From Begonia masoniana (taxonomy: Eukaryota; Streptophyta; Magnoliopsida; Cucurbitales; Begoniaceae), in contig CM039508.1 of NCBI GenBank assembly GCA_022432975.1, forward strand, positions 22,461,213-22,525,212: DNA of 64,000 nt, read 5' to 3'. How positions within the stretch are numbered: position 1 is the first letter of the stretch; every line of letters starts with the position of its first letter. This document shows positions 58,738 to 64,000 of this stretch, piece after piece. The notes beneath the pieces are model-generated. The model searched no databases. It had not been told where the DNA came from and saw nothing but the letters and a program-made list of their open reading frames with translations. Both the position numbers and the translations under genes were made by a program.

Positions 58738-59683
58738 GATTACCCAGTGATAGCAATGAGCAGAGGACACAAACAGAGAAATAGGCAACATTTTCTCTCA
58801 AGTTTTTGTTGTTCTTAGAATATATTAAAAATGGGTTTGCATAATATATGCTTTGAATCATCAAAAAACATATTTGACAGCAATAAGAACGTGGCAGAAA
58901 ACATTCTGTAGAGAAGCATTTCGCATGTCATCCAATTGTCCAACAAATAGTTGTTAATCATCAAAGTAATACACACTCCCGAACCAGTAAAAAAGCGACA
59001 GATCAGATGCACATAATGACAACAACATTGAGTATTCAAGGACGCTCCTTTTAACAAGAAATTATATATTGAATAAATATCATTACAGTAAAAAAGCGGC
59101 AGAGCAGATGCACATAATCACAGAGGTGATTCAGAAGCCACGAAAAGTAAATAGTTAAAGCCGACAACCGAAATGCAAAAGACAGAGAGAAGAAAGACAA
59201 AACCCTTATTCCAAAAGCAAGCACCAGAAGACAGCTAGAGAAGAGACTTACCGAGAAGAGACGAGACAGGGAGGAAGTTGACGGGCTGGCGACTCTGGAA
59301 AATCGGAGAGGGAGGAAGCCCGCGATTTCGAGCTGGATACTCTGGAAGATGAAAAAATCAGAGGGGGAGAAGCTCCCGATTTCGGGGTTGGTTCACTGTA
59401 AAAATCTAAGTGGGAGCAGGGAGCAAGGTGAAGATTTGGGGATTTAGGGCTAGAGGATTGAGCAGAGCAACAAGGGGGAAAACGAACAGTGAGGATAAAA
59501 GTTAATGTTTTTTAAGAAATTTGGCTTATGCACATGCACTAACGGTAGGGTTTTAACGAAAATTTTAAAAAGGTTTAAAACAATAACAGAATAATTGTAT
59601 AAGGTTCGACTTGCCGGTTTTTTTAGTACAGGGGTCTACTTGAAATCGCGTGTATAGTACAGGGTTAAAATTGATAATTTTCC
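58738..59683 (-). repeat. Right terminal inverted repeat of the MULE
   Basis: It is the inverted partner of 53231-54375 and shorter by the block noted there. It probably also holds the promoter of the transposase gene, which begins 160 bp inward. No TATA box can be assigned with confidence. Confidence 0.9.
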
Positions 59684-60765
59684 TAAGTTTTTTTTTTTGT
59701 TAAATTTAATGGGGAAGGTAGAAAGATTTAAAGATCAAGATTAATTATGCAATGTCACACAGAGTTTTTCGTGTGACATCGATAATTAATGCAATGATGG
59801 ACAATTATAAAAATACAGAAAGTAAAAAGACAGAAGATTGGTAACGCAGTTCAACAATTTGCTACGTCTGTGGGACCACGTCCAGTTATAAAAACATTTT
59901 ACGAGTTTACAAAGTTACAAGACAAACGGATTTAAACAAATAAACACTCTCTCTTATCTTTGTCGCCGCAACTTCCTAACTTCCCAATGAAATTGTTTTT
60001 GCGAGCTCCCCTCGACTTGAGATCGATCCCTCCCGAGATCTAAATGCAACATAATCCCCTTGTTGTTGATGACTCCTCCAAGATCCCCTTTCCCACGATC
60101 AGAATGACAAGCTCCCCTTGTCGATAAACAGGTTTGCATTCTCCCAAGACTGAGTTTCAATGAAGAATAAAGAAGATTGCTTCCTATGACACCGTCTGTA
60201 ACACCAAGTTGTTGTCTTCGGATGCAATAAATCAACACACTTGAATAATCGATGAATTCCAAAGCATAAACAAAGTATATAAAATAATCATTCAAGAACT
60301 GAATGATCAATCACAAACTCATACGCAGAAGCGTGAAGGAGAGAAAGAACGACGATAGCTTGCCAATCAAGAAATCTTCTTCTCAGAATAATGAAAAATC
60401 TGTGTGCGCTTCCTTACGAACGAAAGCTTAAATATGATTGATAACTGCCTTATCTGCGATTTAATTCAAATACCATATCGAAATTTAAAGCCGCAAGGAA
60501 TAAGGAAACCAAATCTCACTAAATCGGTTGAGAGACACCTTGTATGATATTTTAGGAAAGTACCGCCAACTACTTGGATATGGATCCCGAAAACTTAGGA
60601 AAGTATCACATAATTAATGTGATATCAAGGCTTGATATAATCTATAAAATATCTTTCAAATCATCCTTCAAAAACAAAGATTTCAAAAAAGCTAAAGCCT
60701 ATAGATTTTAAACTACTTAGCTTGATCCTCAAGTTTCCTTATTTTAATTTTCACCAATATCTTCT

Positions 60766-62875
60766 TGTAACAATGTAGGGTTCGGATTTGTAATTTTACA
60801 ATTAAATTTGGAAATCTTCATTTCAATTCAAGGGTTAATTTTTGAAATTCCTAAATTAAATAAAAAACAAGTGAAATTGCAGGATTTCCTTCTTTGGAAA
60901 TCCGGTGATACCCTGTCTAGCTCAATAAATCCAAGATGAACGAATTTTGAGATTTAATCTAGCCCCAAACTTGGCCAGAAACAGAGGGAAAATTAGATTT
61001 AGGAACCGAATTGCTGATTTTCAGCAAACGGTAGGATTTCTCTCTGGAAATCTAATGCTGAACAGAATGAACCTAGTCTGGAAATCGTCCAGAAACAAGA
61101 GGAAGCTCGGTTTCTGCAGCCCGAGAAATCCGAGCTAACCTGTTGCAGCTCGAAAAATCTGATCAGAATTCGAATTTCACGAAGGGCGCGGGTGAGCCTT
61201 CCCGTATAAATTGAGGCTTTTGGTGGAGAGGAAAACTCACACCAAAAGCTCTCCTCTCCCTCTCGAATTCTTCAGAAAAGAAAGAAGAGAACTTACCTCA
61301 ATCTCCGACCACTGCTCAGTCGAGCTCTGACGAAACTCCTCCATTTGAAGACGAACTCTCTGACAGAGCTCTCTCGGCCTCCATCAACGACACCTTCGGA
61401 GTAAGAATCTTTTCCCTCTCACTCTGATACTCTCCCTCCCTCTCTGGTTCTTCACCTCTCCCTCTCTGTAATGCTCTCTCTCTGCTCTCAGGACTCGACA
61501 GAAATCGCGAAGAAGAAGGCCGAGGTTCAGTTTTAAAGAAAAACTGAACTGGTTCACTTAATCCATTCAAGACCGAACCAGACCAGTAGTGAACCAAACC
61601 AACCTGACCTGAATCGAGCTGGCAACGTTCACCCGACCTGGCCTTGTTCACCGAATTGACCCGGTACTGTTCACCCAAACCGGATCCGAATGAAATTTCG
61701 ACCCGAATCAATCCGGACCGATCAAAGATTTAACCGGTAAGAAATTTCTACCCAAAATTCTGTTAAAGTTGGAATAATTTAAGTGAGATTTTAATATTGA
61801 CATCCGAATTAGGCAAGAAAAATTTTGGAACTGTCCAAATCAATCCAAATCGATCTAACCAATTCGATTCGACCTAGAATACAACGTAAAGAATTTCTGC
61901 TCAAATTACTTTGAAATTGGATTTATTAAGTAGGATTTTAATACCGAAGAATTTTATTTGAGCAAGATATTATTTTGAAATTTTTGGAATATCCCGATAA
62001 ACAATAATTGCTCAAAATCAAAGTAAGTGCAAATACAATGTTTTGCAACGTTTTGGCTACAGCCTACATCAAAGGATAAATATTTCTTTATTATTGTTTT
62101 ATTTTATCACACGTATTTGATGATTGAGCACGTATGTTAGAACATCGACATAGAATTGTTTAAAAGATAAAATGGATAGGACATTTGCATGTGTATGAAA
62201 AAAAAGTAAAAGGGAATTGACGGCATATACGTGATAGCAAAAGCCTGAATAACAGTGAGATGGTGAGCTTGAACATTAAAAGTACAAGTAAAAGATGACG
62301 AAGCCTGAACGACAATGAGATGACTAAGTCTTAAAAGAAGGTTAAGTTTTCAATCAGTAGTAACAGTTAACAGGATTCGGTAAAAGTAAAAGTTTTGTAA
62401 CTTGCACGTATTTCTACTTATTAAGATTTTCTCATAGTTTTTAACATGTGATGTAGGTGAATTTTTATCTGATGAAGAACTAGATGCAATTGAGAACCCT
62501 CCAGAGGCAAGCGAACATATAGAAGAAGAAGATAGTTTTGAATTTGAAGAAAATTAGTTAAATTAGTATGCTTTAGTTTTTCAAACAATATTTAAAATTT
62601 TATTTCAATTTAGGATTTTGAATATTTATGTTGAATTTGATTATTAAATAAAGTTTTATAAAATTATTTTAAATATGCAATTATTTCAAGTTTCCGACAA
62701 ATTTATTGATACTATGATAAAGCTTCTGCGCATTTAAAAGTTTCCAGTTATTATTATGTTTTTAATATTATGAAAATAAGATTTTAATGCTCGATTTTAA
62801 ATCAATTTTGGGGAAAATTTTAGGGTTTTCAAAATTTAAGTTTCAAATTAGAGATTTTTAAATTGGGGCGTTACA
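60766..62875 (+). repeat. Left LTR of the right-edge gypsy element (LTR D)
   Basis: It is 2110 bp with TG...CA ends. It contains several spaced GTTCACC motifs (61628-61675), a donor-like GTAAGT (62023), CCTACATCA (62063-62071) and the complement TGATGTAGG (62449-62457). An acidic frame (FLSDEELDAIENPPEA) ends at about 62558. It is related to LTR B and LTR C in its 3' half. Confidence 0.88.
62023..62558 (+). other. LTR pairing module D
   Basis: The donor-like GTAAGT, CCTACATCA and TGATGTAGG occur in the same order and spacing as in the other LTRs. The mini-ORF after GATGTAG reads GEFLSDEELDAIENPPEA and stays open to TAG. Confidence 0.5.
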
Positions 62876-63079
62876 ACATGATATCAGAGCCCAAGGTTTG
62901 TAAAATGATCCTATAGATTACTCTTTATGCTCACGTGCACTTGGAAGATTGTTAATCAGCAAGTAAATTAGTATTAAAAATTTATATTTTGATAAAAGTA
63001 TGTTAGGTAATATTGTAGTACATTAAAAAAAAGTATATAAGATAGATTTTCTTAAAATAAGATCATTGTGATGTAGACT

Positions 63080-64000
63080 ATGGCCAATCGTAGAGGAGAT
63101 AGAAATGATCGGGATGCTTTACTTGATCAGATGATGGACATGATCGAGATGCAGGCTAGGCAAAATGAACAACTGTCGCAAGCAGCTAATGCGGCAGCTC
63201 AAGTAGCCACTGTTGCGGCTCAAGCAGCAAATATGCAGGCCCAAATTCCTAATAGGCCTCGACAGTTAGATATGAATTTTGACAAATTTCGACGTTTGGA
63301 CCCTCCAAATTTCTATGAAAATTTAGCAGATATGGCAGCAGCGGATGATTGGATCAGAACATTGAGGAAATCTTTGAGCATGCCAAAATTTCTGAAGAAG
63401 AGAAAATTGTTTGCGCGTCTTCTATGTTCTGAATGGAAGCACATTATTGGTGTGATTCAGTAAAAGTGATGCATTTAGTTGCTACTATGATCTGAGGGAA
63501 ATTTAAGGAGTTATTCAACGAGAAATACTTTACGGATTCAATGATGGATGCGAAGGCTGAAGAATTCATGACTCTCAAGCAGACCAGAAGCGTGATGGAG
63601 TATCTGCACAAATTTGAGCAGTTGTCTCATTATGTTCCTCACATTGCGGGTAACGAGGGTATGCAGGTGAAAATGTTCATTCAAGGACATCCATCTTATT
63701 ACATCCAAGAACTCTTCGTTCGCATTTGTGGTAGATAAAGCACTATCTGCAGAGTAAGGAGAGAAGGATGACATCAAGGCTGAGAAATTACGAAGAAGAT
63801 ATAGCCACGCGACTCAAGCTACATGAAATAAAGTTCTACCACAACAAACAGTTGCATTTAAGCGACCTATGAACAATGGACCTACTGGAGGACCTTCTAA
63901 GTTTGCTGGAGGACCTTCTAAGTTTCTTAAGGGGGAACCCATGACGACAAATCCACCTTTATGTCCCTCATGCAAGAAGCCACATTATGGAGAGTGTCAC
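63080..64000 (+). pseudogene. Gypsy gag, partial and frameshifted
   Basis: ATG at 63080 (MANRRGDRND) begins an Ala/Gln-rich coiled-coil-like N-terminus and the gag start (FRRLDPPNF, DDWIRTL). The frame is lost near 63370, and the following residues are not gag-like. Gag text resumes at 63541 (MDAKAEEFMTLKQ, EYLHKFEQL) and stops at 63736. A further piece near 63962 shows the Cys/His cluster. The gene continues past the window end. Confidence 0.85.

Larger units (their letters stand above)
53231..59683. mobile_element. Mutator-like element (MULE), 6.45 kb, kilobase TIRs, 9-bp TSD
   Basis: The flanks TAAATTTTT (53222-53230) and TAAGTTTTT (59684-59692) are a 9-bp TSD with one mismatch. The terminal inverted repeats begin GGAAAATTATCAATTTTAAC. 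They can be followed for about 1.1 kb on the left (to about 54375) and 0.95 kb on the right (from about 58738). The left one has an extra block near 53935-54105. Inside are a plus-strand GRF zinc-finger gene (54555-55092), a minus-strand ALY-like RRM fragment (about 55206-55776), a partly duplicated 75-bp repeat (about 55785-55930) and a minus-strand MuDRA-type transposase gene (56006-58579). The insertion is absent from the matching duplicate near 13520. Confidence 0.93.
50546..60765. repeat. Downstream copy of the duplicated synthase flank, interrupted by a solo LTR and a MULE
   Basis: The parts that match 12967-15790 are 50546-50589, 52721-53221, and 59693-60765. The two mobile insertions between them, each with target-site duplications, are missing from the upstream copy, as the upstream solo LTR is missing here. 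The shared DNA contains GTTTCTAGCCCTTTTAG, CACCGTCTGTAA and other unique runs, with several percent divergence by eye. Confidence 0.85.
60766..64000 (+). mobile_element. Gypsy element entering from the right, LTR and gag only
   Basis: The left LTR (60766-62875) starts TGTAACAATG and ends GGGGCGTTACA. A primer site variant, TGATATCAGAGCCC, follows at 62879. A decayed gag starts at 63080, and the window ends in its zinc-knuckle region (CPSCKKPHYGECH). The insertion interrupts the duplicated flank after CTTCT (60761-60765), which should recur after the 3' LTR to the right of the window. Confidence 0.9.

Noticed and set aside
1..64000. tRNA, rRNA, or organelle-derived DNA
   Set aside because: No cloverleaf-like gene, rRNA core or plastid/mitochondrial gene text was recognised. 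The TGGTATCAGAG hits are retrotransposon primer sites.

Overview
The window is nuclear DNA of a flowering plant, most likely a eudicot. The evidence is a spliced 12-exon plant-type polyprenyl diphosphate synthase gene with GT-AG introns, Ty1/copia and Ty3/gypsy chromovirus retrotransposons primed by initiator-Met tRNA, a MuDRA-type Mutator-like element (MULE), and AT-rich introns. I cannot name the species. Only one gene looks intact. Almost everything else is mobile DNA, often one element inside another, and I could place many of the borders from target-site duplications (TSDs).

Layout. 1-11358: a chromodomain gypsy element (Tekay-like). Its left LTR is cut by the window edge and its gag-pol is broken in two places. 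Its LTRs are over 4 kb and carry a 27-bp minisatellite. It sits inside an older LTR whose right part is 11359-12966. 12967-15790: a copy of the DNA that follows the synthase gene, interrupted by a 1.2-kb solo LTR. 16661-17111: a broken MATE transporter exon. 17284-50237: the long-chain polyprenyl (solanesyl) diphosphate synthase gene, 424 codons. Its introns hold a hAT-like element, an inverted-repeat element, a Pack-MULE with a CIPK kinase fragment and, in the 20-kb intron 8, a four-deep nest: copia > 6-kb solo LTR with a 64-bp minisatellite > minus-strand solo LTR > minus-strand chromovirus. 50238-60765: 3' flank of the synthase gene, interrupted by a 2.1-kb solo LTR (50590-52720) and a 6.5-kb MULE (53231-59683). 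The MULE has kilobase TIRs, a broken transposase gene, a GRF zinc-finger gene and a captured ALY/THO4 RRM fragment. 60766-64000: another gypsy element, with its left LTR complete and gag decayed, running off the right edge.

What ties it together. The repeated flank (12967-15790 and 50546-60765, minus insertions) points to an old tandem duplication, so a second synthase copy or its remains may lie left of the window. LTR divergence follows nesting depth: about 10% in the outer copia and two differences in 330 bp in the innermost chromovirus.

The most unusual signal is shared by five otherwise different LTRs (7583-8260, 11866-12570, 33260-40430 on the minus strand, 51138-51655, 62023-62560). 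Each has a GTAAGT-like donor, then 28-40 bases later a CCTACATCAC motif, then several hundred bases later the exact complement ending in GATGTAGG, followed by a short acidic reading frame and a stop. This looks like an LTR intron or RNA switch whose ends can pair. I know of no description of it, but novelty was not checked.
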